A stretch of 47,073 bases of DNA, from positions 1 through 47,073 of the forward strand of contig CAZFRO010000019.1 of NCBI GenBank assembly GCA_964521425.1. The letters run 5' to 3'. The notes under the pieces were generated by a model. The model worked only from the letters and a program-made list of their open reading frames with translations. It had not been told where the DNA came from and did not search any database. Of this stretch, positions 22,753 to 30,921 are shown in pieces (position 1 is the first letter of the stretch; the number at the start of each line of letters is the position of its first letter). A program made the position numbers and the translations under genes. The stretch is from Joyebacterum sp964521425 (GTDB lineage: Bacteria > Joyebacterota > Joyebacteria > Joyebacterales > Joyebacteraceae).

Positions 22753-24084
22753 ATGAGTCGAGGTACACACGGCACCTCATCTCAGGTACTTTCCCGGAGG
22801 CTCACCTTCAAGACGATCCTCCTCTGGGCGCTTGCAGCCAGCACTGCTGGCCTGGCGATTGGTCTGGCGATTCAGGTGTTCTCCGGGAGTGAAGGCGGGG
22901 TGGCGCGATCGCTCATTCCGATGAGCATTGTGTTCGCCAATGTTGCAGTCTTTGCAGCGGTGCTTACAGTGCGGTTCGTGCTTCCGAAGATGAGCGGATT
23001 CCCGGCGTACTTTCGCATCCCGCTCGCAGTCATCACGCTGATTGCGGCCGGCGTATTCGGGAGCGGCCTGGCCATTCTCATCAACCCGCTGGTCGTTCTC
23101 TACCAGATGCGGAATGCCCTCATGATCGTGACCGTGAACGGAGTCCTCGCGCTCGCGATCGGAGCCATAACGTACAACTATGAGCTTCTGAGGGAGCAGA
23201 TTGAGATGGTCGTAGCTGAGCGAAGCAAGTTGGAGCAGGAGATGGAGATTGCACGGACGATCCAGACGCAGCTTCTGCCGAAGAGCTTCCCCGACCCGCC
23301 CGGGTGGGACATATACGGATTCAGCGTTCCCGCAAGGCACGTAGGCGGCGACTGCTTCGATGTCATCGATATGGCTGATGGGAAGTTTGCCGTCACGATC
23401 GGCGACGTGGCCGGAAAGGGAACTCCGGCTGCGATCCTCATGGCGAATGTACAGGCCGCAGTCCGAGCTCTGGCTGAAAGCGGGGTGGGGCCGCGGCAGC
23501 TCATGCGGCACGTCAACCGGATCGCCTACAGCTACACGGGAGACAGTGAGTTCATCACGTTCTTCTACTGCGTGCTCGATACGAGGGCTGGAGAGATCCG
23601 CTACGTCAACGCGGGGCACAATCCGCCGTGTGTTCTCCGCTCAAACGGAGAGAAGGAGTTTCTCGGCAAGGGTGGGCTGATCGTCGGCATCTTGCCGGAC
23701 GTCGAGTATGAAGATGCAGTTATCACGTTGGGTTTGGGCGACAGCCTCGTTCTCTTCACAGACGGTGTGACAGAGGCGCTGAACCCGGACGAGGAGATGT
23801 TCGGAGACGAGCGGCTCGAGGCTCTTCTGGTTGAGCATCGCCATCTTGGCGCTCATGACATAGAAGAGCGCGTCTATACCGAACTCAAAGGTTTTGCAGC
23901 TGGGGCCGCGCAGGCAGACGACATCACGATGGTTGCCGTCAAGTGCCACGCGGACGCAGCTCAGATCTCGGATCCCCCCCGAGAGGCCAATGGTGGGCTC
24001 TCTGCCGCGCGAGGTGTTTCCTCCGGGAATCACCTTAGAGAGCCCGCCGAGGCTGCCGATTCGATGGAGATGCTTGTATCATGA
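22753..24084 (+). CDS. SpoIIE-type PP2C serine phosphatase with membrane sensor module
   Basis: 443 aa. The N-terminal 150 residues hold the same multi-helix membrane module as the histidine kinase (for example RFVLPKMSGFPAYFRIPLAVITL versus RFILPRYSALPVYVRIPLAIITL). A coiled coil follows, then the SpoIIE/RsbU phosphatase: MEIARTIQTQLLPKSFPDPPGWD, VGGDCFDVID, GDVAGKGTPAAILMANVQA, VNAGHNPP, LFTDGVTEA and ADDITMVAV. The metal-binding Asp residues are present. It probably dephosphorylates an anti-sigma-factor antagonist. GGAGGG precedes ATG 22753, with 3 nt after the previous stop. The stop overlaps the next frame as ATGA. Confidence 0.88.
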   Translation: MSRGTHGTSSQVLSRRLTFKTILLWALAASTAGLAIGLAIQVFSGSEGGVARSLIPMSIVFANVAVFAAVLTVRFVLPKMSGFPAYFRIPLAVITLIAAGVFGSGLAILINPLVVLYQMRNALMIVTVNGVLALAIGAITYNYELLREQIEMVVAERSKLEQEMEIARTIQTQLLPKSFPDPPGWDIYGFSVPARHVGGDCFDVIDMADGKFAVTIGDVAGKGTPAAILMANVQAAVRALAESGVGPRQLMRHVNRIAYSYTGDSEFITFFYCVLDTRAGEIRYVNAGHNPPCVLRSNGEKEFLGKGGLIVGILPDVEYEDAVITLGLGDSLVLFTDGVTEALNPDEEMFGDERLEALLVEHRHLGAHDIEERVYTELKGFAAGAAQADDITMVAVKCHADAAQISDPPREANGGLSAARGVSSGNHLREPAEAADSMEMLVS

Positions 24085-24119
24085 CCGGTTCCCGGGCGCT
24101 TCCCATGGAAGGACACATC

Positions 24120-25979
24120 TTGCATCAGAGAAAGCTGGTCACCGGAATCGCTGTTTCCGCCATGCTCCTGATTGCCACCGGACTCTGTCGGGCGGAGTCT
24201 ATCGACCCGTACGTCGTGATGGAGGAACACATCGGGGCGCTCGGCGGGATGGATGCCGTCATGGCTGAGAAGACGACTCACCTCACGGCTTTGATAACCC
24301 TCCCGGGTCTCTCCGGCACGATTGAGCAGTGGACGATGCATCCCGGGATGGAGCGTCTTGAAGTCGACCTGAGCGTTATCAAACAGACGAACGGCGACAA
24401 CGGAGATGTGATGTGGGCGCTCGACACCAATGGGAAGCTCCAGGTCGCGCGTGACGAGGCGGCTCTCACGAGGCGCATCGTGGATGCCGCACTGAGCGAG
24501 TACGAACACCTGGATCGTGATTCAAGTCTCTTCTCGCTCTCATACGACGGCGCCGATGATGTGGGTGGTGTTGCGTGCCACGTCCTTCGCGTGGAGAACG
24601 GCCTGAACGATGATGTCACGCTGTTCTACATCGACACATCCACGTATCTCCTGGTGAAGGAGAGCAGCATCCTCCCCGACGGCATTTCACATTCCATCTT
24701 CTCGGACTACAGGAATGTGGGCGGCGTGCAGCACGCCTTCCGCTCCGACACCGAGCTTCTTCCCATCGGTCAGACGCAGACCGTCATCACAACTACGTTC
24801 GATGTGAATCCTGAGATCGACCCATCGATCTTCGATCCCCCAACGGACGGCGCCGGCGACTACGTGTTTGCGGACGGCACGAGTTCGGAGAACGTCCCGA
24901 TGCGCTTCATCGAGAACCACATCTACATGACCGTCAATGTCGACTGCCGTGAGAGCACGTGGGTTCTCGACACCGGTGCGAGCATGAGCGTGATCGATGA
25001 GGCTTATGCCCGCGAGCTTGGACTTGAGCCCGAGGGCCAGGTGAAGGGAGGTGGCGCAGGCAACACGGTCGATGTCTCGTTCGTGGATCTCCCGCCCTTC
25101 TCCATCCAGGGGATCGAATTCGGAGAGCAGACCGTGGCTGCAATCGATATCGCGGGTCTCTTCGAACGGACCGGGGACCTGGAAGTGGCAGGCATCCTGG
25201 GCTACGATTTCCTATCGAGGTTCGTGACTCGCGTCGACTACGCCAACGAGCTTCTGTCGTTCTACGATCCGTCGTCCTTTGTCTATGACGGCCCGGGCGT
25301 GACAGTCGACGCGCCCCTGAGCGGCAACACCTTCACCATCCCCTTGAGCGTTGATGATGTCTACGCGGGGAGATGGAGTCTTGACCTCGGGGCCAGCGGT
25401 GAGACCTTCCACTACCCCTACGCGCACGCTAACGGCTTGCTCGACCGTGACGGCGTTGACCGGATCGGATTCGGCGCAGGCGGCAGGTTCGCCGTGCGTG
25501 GGGTCCGGTTCGAAACGGTGGAAGTGGCTGGCTATGCGTTGGACGAGCCGCTGATCGGAGTCCCGACAACCGCACTCAAGGGAGCATTCAGCAGAAGCGA
25601 ACTCATTGGAAACCTCGGGAACCGGCTCCTCAGGAACTTCGTCATCCACCTCGACTACGAGCGCCAGCAGGTTGTCTTCGAGATGGGTGAGGATTTCGCC
25701 AGGGAGTTCCCCCCGGACAGGTCCGGTCTGCAGCTCTGGCGGCCGGAGGGTGATGACGTGGTCGTACTCTTCGTCGCACCAGGTACGCCAGCCGACCGGG
25801 CGGGACTCAGAGAGGGCGACGTGGTTCTGGCGATCAACGACATAGGTGTGGAACACCTGGGCGGGCTCATCGCGCTGCGCGAGCTCATGCGCGCGGATCC
25901 CGGCACAAGGTATGAGATCGATGTTGTGCGGGAGGGCAGGCACAGGACGCACAAACTCAAGTTGGATGATCTGCTCTAG
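24120..25979 (+). CDS. Exported protein with tandem retropepsin-like domains and PDZ
   Basis: 619 aa from TTG 24120, which has GGAAGG about 7 nt upstream and leads straight into a standard signal peptide ending near LCRAES. Upstream in-frame ATGs at 24081 and 24105 would add a short non-canonical lead. Residues ~26-250 resemble outer-membrane-lipoprotein-sorting or DUF4292-like folds. A retropepsin lobe is marked by WVLDTGASMSVID (Asp about 284), and a second lobe by WSLDLGASGETF (Asp about 422), with the usual hydrophobic-hydrophobic-Gly strands (GILGYDFL, LIGNLGNRLL). A PDZ domain (about 536-615: GTPADRAGLREGDVVLAIN) ends it. Aspartic protease activity is likely, though the second lobe lacks Thr. 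Confidence 0.8.
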   Translation: MHQRKLVTGIAVSAMLLIATGLCRAESIDPYVVMEEHIGALGGMDAVMAEKTTHLTALITLPGLSGTIEQWTMHPGMERLEVDLSVIKQTNGDNGDVMWALDTNGKLQVARDEAALTRRIVDAALSEYEHLDRDSSLFSLSYDGADDVGGVACHVLRVENGLNDDVTLFYIDTSTYLLVKESSILPDGISHSIFSDYRNVGGVQHAFRSDTELLPIGQTQTVITTTFDVNPEIDPSIFDPPTDGAGDYVFADGTSSENVPMRFIENHIYMTVNVDCRESTWVLDTGASMSVIDEAYARELGLEPEGQVKGGGAGNTVDVSFVDLPPFSIQGIEFGEQTVAAIDIAGLFERTGDLEVAGILGYDFLSRFVTRVDYANELLSFYDPSSFVYDGPGVTVDAPLSGNTFTIPLSVDDVYAGRWSLDLGASGETFHYPYAHANGLLDRDGVDRIGFGAGGRFAVRGVRFETVEVAGYALDEPLIGVPTTALKGAFSRSELIGNLGNRLLRNFVIHLDYERQQVVFEMGEDFAREFPPDRSGLQLWRPEGDDVVVLFVAPGTPADRAGLREGDVVLAINDIGVEHLGGLIALRELMRADPGTRYEIDVVREGRHRTHKLKLDDLL

Positions 25980-25993
25980 CGGCTGACGCAACG

Positions 25994-26011
25994 GGGCCCC
26001 GGAAGGGGCCC
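25994..26011 (+). terminator. Hairpin after the protease gene
   Basis: GGGCCCC (25994-26000), loop GGAA, GGGGCCC (26005-26011): a 7-bp GC-only stem extended outside by an AACGG...CCGTT pairing. There is no T-run, so termination is probable but not certain. It lies 15 nt after the stop. Confidence 0.5.
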
Positions 26012-26114
26012 TGTCCCGTTCTGGCAGGTCATCCGCCTGGTTGTCGACTGAGCGCGGATTCATCTGTAACCCGGGCGGCAGGTGCGTTGTCTAAGAAGGC
26101 GTGGAATCTCCCCC

Positions 26115-26152
26115 TTGAGCTCGCGACCGCCCTGTCCTAGTATGAGGACAGG
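26115..26152 (+). promoter_or_regulatory. Candidate sigma70 promoter overlapped by an 8-bp palindrome
   Basis: TTGAGC (26115-26120) and TAGTAT (26138-26143), 17 nt apart, each match the consensus at 4 of 6 positions. A perfect inverted repeat, CCTGTCCT (26131-26138) and AGGACAGG (26145-26152), straddles the -10. It could be a repressor site or a leader hairpin for the gene at 26179. Confidence 0.4.
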
Positions 26153-26178
26153 AGTCGGTCCGGGCTTGGAGCAGCAAG

Positions 26179-27528
26179 ATGAGCAGGGAAGGAACGAGCC
26201 TCTTCGTAGTCGTGACCATCGCGGCCGTACTCGCCGGGGCGCCGCAGTGCGTACCGGCGCAGGAGCCGACGGCGACAGAGCCCACCGCGGTCGAGTCCAC
26301 GGCGACCAAAGCTGTGTCCGCTGAGTCCGCGGCTCTCAAGGCCGCGTCCACCGAGCAGCTCTGTGATGTTCTCACCATGGACGCCCTGAGCTCCGCCCTG
26401 TGGCCCGACTGGGACATCTCCGCCACCCTTTCCGAGAGCTTGTCCCCTATGCCTGGAGGGAGCCTTCCCTTCGCATTCCAGACGGCCTTCTCCGCATACC
26501 AGTCAGGACAATGCCCCGAGATGAGCGAGCGGCTCGATTTCGGCGCTGGATTCCCCTCCATTCCGCGCAACCTGGTTCTCGTCGATATCGAATGCGAGCT
26601 TCTCGCCGCGGCTTTGGCGGCGCCGCCGGAATCACTCGATGCCATCGCCCGGGACTTCGTCAGTGTGAGAGGATTCCGACGCGCCGGGATCACGAGGCGC
26701 TTTGTGGACTATGAGCGCCACCGCGAGCACATCATCGGCACTGCGACCTACATAGGTATCACGTGCAGGGATGCGGCGCCACGTTACCTCGAGGACGGAG
26801 CTCTGCCTCCTCCCGAAGCTCTGCTTGGGACCTCTGAATGCACTGCCGACCTGTTCAAGGCGGCGCGTGACATCAACTGGTACAAGGGGAAGCGATTCAG
26901 GTGCACGGGCGCTGCCATCTGTCTTCTCCTGGACCGGCTCGAACCCGGTTGGAAGACGGATGTGTCCGAGCGCTGTCTGGACCCCTACGCAATCCTCTGG
27001 AATCATTTCTCCGGTGGGTCGCCGAACGTCACACGCCTTCTCGAGCAACATGGGTTTGCGGGTCGACAGGAAGCCGCGGTGGCGTTCATAGATGAAACCA
27101 AGTCCGGTCCCGAGAGGCTCTTTGAGGAGATCACTCTGCGCGGGGACTCGCTCTTCATCGTCAATACCGAGCAACTTGTGAGCACAACTGTCTCGTACGA
27201 CCGTGAGAACATCTCAGAGGTTGACACACACCGGGCCGTCCACAAGCGGATCCTCAAGATCGAGTACTCAGGAGGGTCGCATGTCTACATTGCGGGTCGC
27301 CCCACTGCCGTCGTGCTCGGACAGGATGAATTCGACTTCCGGCAGCTCATACTCGCGGCTCCGGACGAGTACACGATCACCGTGGATGGGGAGCCGTTCA
27401 CTCCCGTGTACGGCATAAACCACCTGAACGGAACTCTATCGGTCGTGGCCCAAGGCCTGGATATAGAGGTTCAGGACGCTGTCATAGTGGTAGCAGGCGG
27501 CAGGATCTCGTTCCTGCTGCATCGCTAG
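26179..27528 (+). CDS. Secreted protein of unknown function
   Basis: 449 aa, not recognised. It has a signal peptide (to about residue 28, PAQ), then a low-complexity Thr/Ala/Glu stretch (PTATEPTAVESTATKAVSAE). The main body has spaced cysteines and repeated Trp/Tyr, and ends with beta-rich segments (YIAGRPTAVVLGQDEFDFRQLILAAP, TLSVVAQGLDIEVQDAVIVVAGG). No catalytic motif is seen. The start is ATG 26179. Its downstream neighbour faces it across a strong hairpin. Surface role inferred from the signal peptide only. Confidence 0.5.
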   Translation: MSREGTSLFVVVTIAAVLAGAPQCVPAQEPTATEPTAVESTATKAVSAESAALKAASTEQLCDVLTMDALSSALWPDWDISATLSESLSPMPGGSLPFAFQTAFSAYQSGQCPEMSERLDFGAGFPSIPRNLVLVDIECELLAAALAAPPESLDAIARDFVSVRGFRRAGITRRFVDYERHREHIIGTATYIGITCRDAAPRYLEDGALPPPEALLGTSECTADLFKAARDINWYKGKRFRCTGAAICLLLDRLEPGWKTDVSERCLDPYAILWNHFSGGSPNVTRLLEQHGFAGRQEAAVAFIDETKSGPERLFEEITLRGDSLFIVNTEQLVSTTVSYDRENISEVDTHRAVHKRILKIEYSGGSHVYIAGRPTAVVLGQDEFDFRQLILAAPDEYTITVDGEPFTPVYGINHLNGTLSVVAQGLDIEVQDAVIVVAGGRISFLLHR

Positions 27529-27613
27529 AGGGCCGTGTGTGCCCTAGAGGGTCGTGCGTGTCCCAGATGGCCGCGCACCACGGCCCCGACTAATACAACC
27601 CAGCTGAACGAGA

Positions 27614-27641
27614 AAGGCAGGTCACTTCCGTGACCTGCCTT
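27614..27641. terminator. Bidirectional hairpin between convergent genes
   Basis: A 12-bp stem: AAGGCAGGTCAC (27614-27625), loop TTCC, GTGACCTGCCTT (27630-27641). A-rich and T-rich sides follow in both directions, so it can terminate the gene ending at 27528 and the minus-strand gene ending at 27679. Confidence 0.75.
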
Positions 27642-27678
27642 CTCTTCGGACCTGCTTCCTGGGGGGGATTACAGTCCG

Positions 27679-28404
27679 TTACTCCTCGCTCCTGAAACGG
27701 CTCTTGATGGTCGTCCACGTCATGCGCTCGACCGGCGACGGACCCTGGCACTCGAGCGTTGTATAGATACTCAGATTGCCGGGGAAACCGTAGTCGTAGA
27801 GATCCTGCCAGCCGGAACCCCAGTCGTTCCACGTAATACACGGAAGACATGGCCCATCGTCGGTGACGAGAGCGGGCATCGCATCACAGGCGTCGAGAAA
27901 GCTGACGCTGGCGAAGAACGGCTCATCAAGCACGGGGCAGTCCTCAGGAAGAGGGATGGTGATCGCCCACAGTCCTGCCGGGCTGAACGGTCCTACCACG
28001 ATCGGATCGGACTCCACGATGAGCGCACCCGGCATCGGACAGTCCGGCACACTCAGGTCGACCTCTTCGACGTCGACAGAGAGCGTCAGCTCACACGTGT
28101 TCTCCTCAGCCCAGTACAGATAGATCGTCACGCTGATCGGCTTCCATCCGCCGACACAGTCCGGGCACTCAGACGGGTCGCAATACGTCTTGTACGCCTC
28201 ATTCCCCAGAAGCCACCCGTCGACCGTCCAGTAGTAGTTGTTGTTGCACGCCTCGCACAGGTCCCCGGGCGTACGGTCCGCCAGGGAGAAGGTGTGGAGC
28301 CTGTTTGTCGTGATGAGGTCAGCATCCAGCGTCGCCTCCCTGGCTGCGAGGGGAGACGCAAGGACAAGAAGTGCGAAGATCACAATAGTCGCTCTCATGT
28401 ACAT
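27679..28404 (-). CDS. Secreted Cys-rich protein of unknown function
   Basis: 241 aa, minus strand. A signal peptide (MYMRATIVIFALLVLASPLAA) is followed by a single domain with Cys pairs (CEAC, CDPSECPDC, CMP-like DCPMPG, DDGPCLPC) and aromatic patches (NNNYYWTVDGWLLG, WNDWGSGWQDLYDYG). The start ATG 28404 is chosen because GGAGG ends 5 nt before it; ATG 28416 overlaps that site. No family is recognised. It is the only gene on the minus strand here, with converging neighbours downstream, so it is separately transcribed. Confidence 0.55.
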   Translation of the reverse strand: MYMRATIVIFALLVLASPLAAREATLDADLITTNRLHTFSLADRTPGDLCEACNNNYYWTVDGWLLGNEAYKTYCDPSECPDCVGGWKPISVTIYLYWAEENTCELTLSVDVEEVDLSVPDCPMPGALIVESDPIVVGPFSPAGLWAITIPLPEDCPVLDEPFFASVSFLDACDAMPALVTDDGPCLPCITWNDWGSGWQDLYDYGFPGNLSIYTTLECQGPSPVERMTWTTIKSRFRSEE

Positions 28405-28590
28405 AGATTCCTCCATGTGGTGTCGGGCACATCGCCCGGTTATTAGCGAACATCACTCATAGAACGCGTTCCGCGTCGTTCCGGGTTGCGCTCGCCCTAT
28501 TCCGGTGTTATCTGTATCCTCACGTCTGTGGAGGTTGCATAGAGTGTTCCGATAGTTACCGGGTAGGCTAGGGATTCGGAGGCGGTAGAA

Positions 28591-29775
28591 GTGGCAGAGA
28601 ACGTGAAAACAGTAGCGCTCAGGAAGGGTGGGGATAAGCGGCTCCGCTCTGGGCACCTCTGGGTCTTCAGTAATGAGATCGAGAGCATGGACAAAACTGT
28701 CATCCCGAGTGACACCGTCCACGTCCTCGATGACGCCGGTCACGTTCTCGGAACCGGGTACATGAATCCGAACTCCCTCATAGCCGTGCGTCTGCTGGCG
28801 CGGTCGAGGGTCGAGATCACCCCCTCGTTTCTGAAGCGCCGCCTCAAACACGCGCTCGCGTTCCGCGAGAAGCTGTGGCCGGGCGAGACCACATACAGGG
28901 CCGTCTACAGTGAATCCGACCTTCTGCCCGGACTCATCGTCGACCGCTACGACTCAACCCTCGCCGTCCAATCGCTGACGGCGGGAATAGAGAGTCGCTT
29001 GAACGTCATCGTGGAGATTCTCGATGAGCTGCTCAAGCCCGACACGATCGTTCTCAGAAGCGACGCGCGCATTCGCGAGCTCGAGGGGCTCCCGCGCGAG
29101 AAGAGGGTCGTGAAGGGCAACGCAGATAGTCCCGTACAGGTGACCCTTGACGGAACGAAGCTCCTTGTCGATGTCGAGGGCGGCCAGAAGACAGGCCTCT
29201 TCCTCGACCAGAGAGAGAACCGTCGCGCCGCTGCCCGACTCGCCGCCGGGCGAGACGTGCTCGATTGCTGCAGCTACACGGGCGCGTGGTCACTGGCCGC
29301 GGCAGCACAGGGCGCCGGGAGCGTCACCGCTTTCGACTCCTCCGGTCCCGCTCTGGAGCTTGCCGACAGGAACGCAGCTCTGAACGGGCTCTCGGACAAG
29401 GTGGAGTTCGTCCGAGGTGACATGTTCAAGAGTCTCGCGAATCTGAGTCGGTCCAAGCGCAAGTTCGGGCTCGTCTTCCTCGATCCTCCGGTGCTTGCGA
29501 AGAACAGAAAGCGCATCAGAGAGGCTCTCCGCGCCTATCGCTCGCTCAATCGGCTGGCGATGCAGACGCTGTCTCCAGGGGGCTTCCTTGTGACATCCAC
29601 GTGCTCGCATCTTGTGGAGCGGGAGGCCTTTCTCAATACGCTCGTGGCTGCTGCCAGAGAAGCCGGCCGGCACGCCAGGGTCGTCGAGGTCCGTGGTCAG
29701 AGCCGTGATCACCCGGTCATCCTCGGTCATCCTGAGACCGAGTACCTGACCTGTGTCACTCTGGAGATGTTGTAG
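28591..29775 (+). CDS. RlmI-like 23S rRNA cytosine methyltransferase
   Basis: 394 aa. An N-terminal PUA-like RNA-binding domain (LRKGGDKRLRSGHLWVFSNEI, IAVRLLAR), a middle domain (YRAVYSESDLLPGLIVDRY) and a SAM methyltransferase (GLFLDQRENR, VLDCCSYTGAWSLAAAAQGA, VFLDPPVLAKN, TSTCSHLV). This is the pattern of RlmI-type m5C enzymes that modify 23S rRNA near position 1962; the Cys of TSTCSH is the expected nucleophile. GTG start 28591 with GGAGG 8 nt upstream. Confidence 0.88.
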   Translation: MAENVKTVALRKGGDKRLRSGHLWVFSNEIESMDKTVIPSDTVHVLDDAGHVLGTGYMNPNSLIAVRLLARSRVEITPSFLKRRLKHALAFREKLWPGETTYRAVYSESDLLPGLIVDRYDSTLAVQSLTAGIESRLNVIVEILDELLKPDTIVLRSDARIRELEGLPREKRVVKGNADSPVQVTLDGTKLLVDVEGGQKTGLFLDQRENRRAAARLAAGRDVLDCCSYTGAWSLAAAAQGAGSVTAFDSSGPALELADRNAALNGLSDKVEFVRGDMFKSLANLSRSKRKFGLVFLDPPVLAKNRKRIREALRAYRSLNRLAMQTLSPGGFLVTSTCSHLVEREAFLNTLVAAAREAGRHARVVEVRGQSRDHPVILGHPETEYLTCVTLEML

Positions 29776-29848
29776 ATCGATCGAGCCTTCTACCGAACCG
29801 GCCCGCAAAGAGCGCGGATCGGGCTGTCGTGCACCCAATGGGAACCCG

Positions 29849-30814
29849 ATGAACGTACCAGCCTACGTACTCGCGGCGAGGAGCGGTCTGCTCAAGCAGA
29901 GGCTCGAGCGCGCGCGAGAGATGCTCGTTGCCTGCAGGCTCTGTCCCCGGCACTGCGGCGTCGACCGCACGGCCGGCGAGCTGGGCTACTGCCAAGCTGC
30001 CGGAACGGCAGCCGTATACAGCCACACCGCTCATCCGGGGGAGGAGCCGCCCCTGTCCGGGACCAAGGGATCGGGCACCATCTTCTTCGGTCACTGCACG
30101 CTGTCATGCATCTACTGCCAGAACCATCGATTCAGCCAGGAGGGTGGCGGCCGGGATACGACCACGGGCGAGCTGGCCGAAATGATGGTCTCACTGGCCG
30201 AATCCGGATGCCACAACATCAACCTCGTCTCACCGACTCACTACACGGCTGCGATACTGGAAGCGCTCGAACTCGCGGTGGGGAGGGGAGTTAAGATCCC
30301 TCTTGTGTGGAACACGTCGAGCTACGAGTCGGCCGAGGTGCTGGCGCTTCTCGATGGCATAGTGGACATCTACCTGGCCGATATCCGCTACTCAGATCCG
30401 GAGGCTGCAGCGAAGTACTCGGACGCCCCGGACTACGTTCAGGTCAGCCGGGCGGCCTTGAAGGAGATGCAGAGGCAGGTGGGTGTGCTTGAACTCGATC
30501 CCGAGGGCATAGCCGTGCGCGGCCTGATCGTTCGGCACCTCGTGATGCCAAACGATATATCCGGCACTGGCGAGGCGCTCAGGTTCATCGCTCGTGAGCT
30601 GGGCGCCGACACGCACGTGAGCCTTATGGCCCAGTACTACCCAGCATATCGTGCGGGCGACTGCGCTCCTCTGTCACGCAGGATCACGGCGAGCGAATGG
30701 GCAAGGGCACTTCAGTCGCACGATGAGGCGGGTCTCACGAACGGGTGGGTACAGGACCACTTTGAGGAGGTTCCTCCGATAGCGGGGAGCAAGCTAAAGC
30801 CGGACGGAAATTGA
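29849..30814 (+). CDS. PflX-like radical SAM protein
   Basis: 321 aa. The radical SAM cluster motif is CTLSCIYCQNH (CxxxCxxC). An N-terminal Cys motif, CRLCPRHCGVDRTAGELGYC, probably binds a second metal or helps structure. Both match the COG1313 (PflX) family of uncharacterised glycyl-radical-activase-like proteins. Further conserved parts are TIFFGH just before the cluster, NLVSPTHYT and VWNTSSYES. ATG 29849 is used. No glycyl-radical enzyme is nearby, so the target is unknown. Confidence 0.85.
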   Translation: MNVPAYVLAARSGLLKQRLERAREMLVACRLCPRHCGVDRTAGELGYCQAAGTAAVYSHTAHPGEEPPLSGTKGSGTIFFGHCTLSCIYCQNHRFSQEGGGRDTTTGELAEMMVSLAESGCHNINLVSPTHYTAAILEALELAVGRGVKIPLVWNTSSYESAEVLALLDGIVDIYLADIRYSDPEAAAKYSDAPDYVQVSRAALKEMQRQVGVLELDPEGIAVRGLIVRHLVMPNDISGTGEALRFIARELGADTHVSLMAQYYPAYRAGDCAPLSRRITASEWARALQSHDEAGLTNGWVQDHFEEVPPIAGSKLKPDGN

Positions 30815-30831
30815 GAAATTCCGTGAGCGGG

Positions 30832-30860
30832 TTGACACGGCTATGTACCAGGTACATACT
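30832..30860 (+). promoter_or_regulatory. Sigma70-type promoter with a palindromic operator in the spacer
   Basis: TTGACA (30832-30837, perfect -35) and CATACT (30855-30860, 4/6 to -10) are 17 nt apart. Within and overlapping the -10 lies TATGTACCAGGTACATA (30842-30858), a perfect 8-bp inverted repeat around one base. That position would let a bound repressor block polymerase. It precedes the DUF4912-GH57-TamBA gene run. Confidence 0.7.
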
Positions 30861-30921
30861 ACGCTGAAGGCGTGAAACACACTGACCCTACGAAGTGACG
30901 GCAGAGCATCGGAGATTAGTC

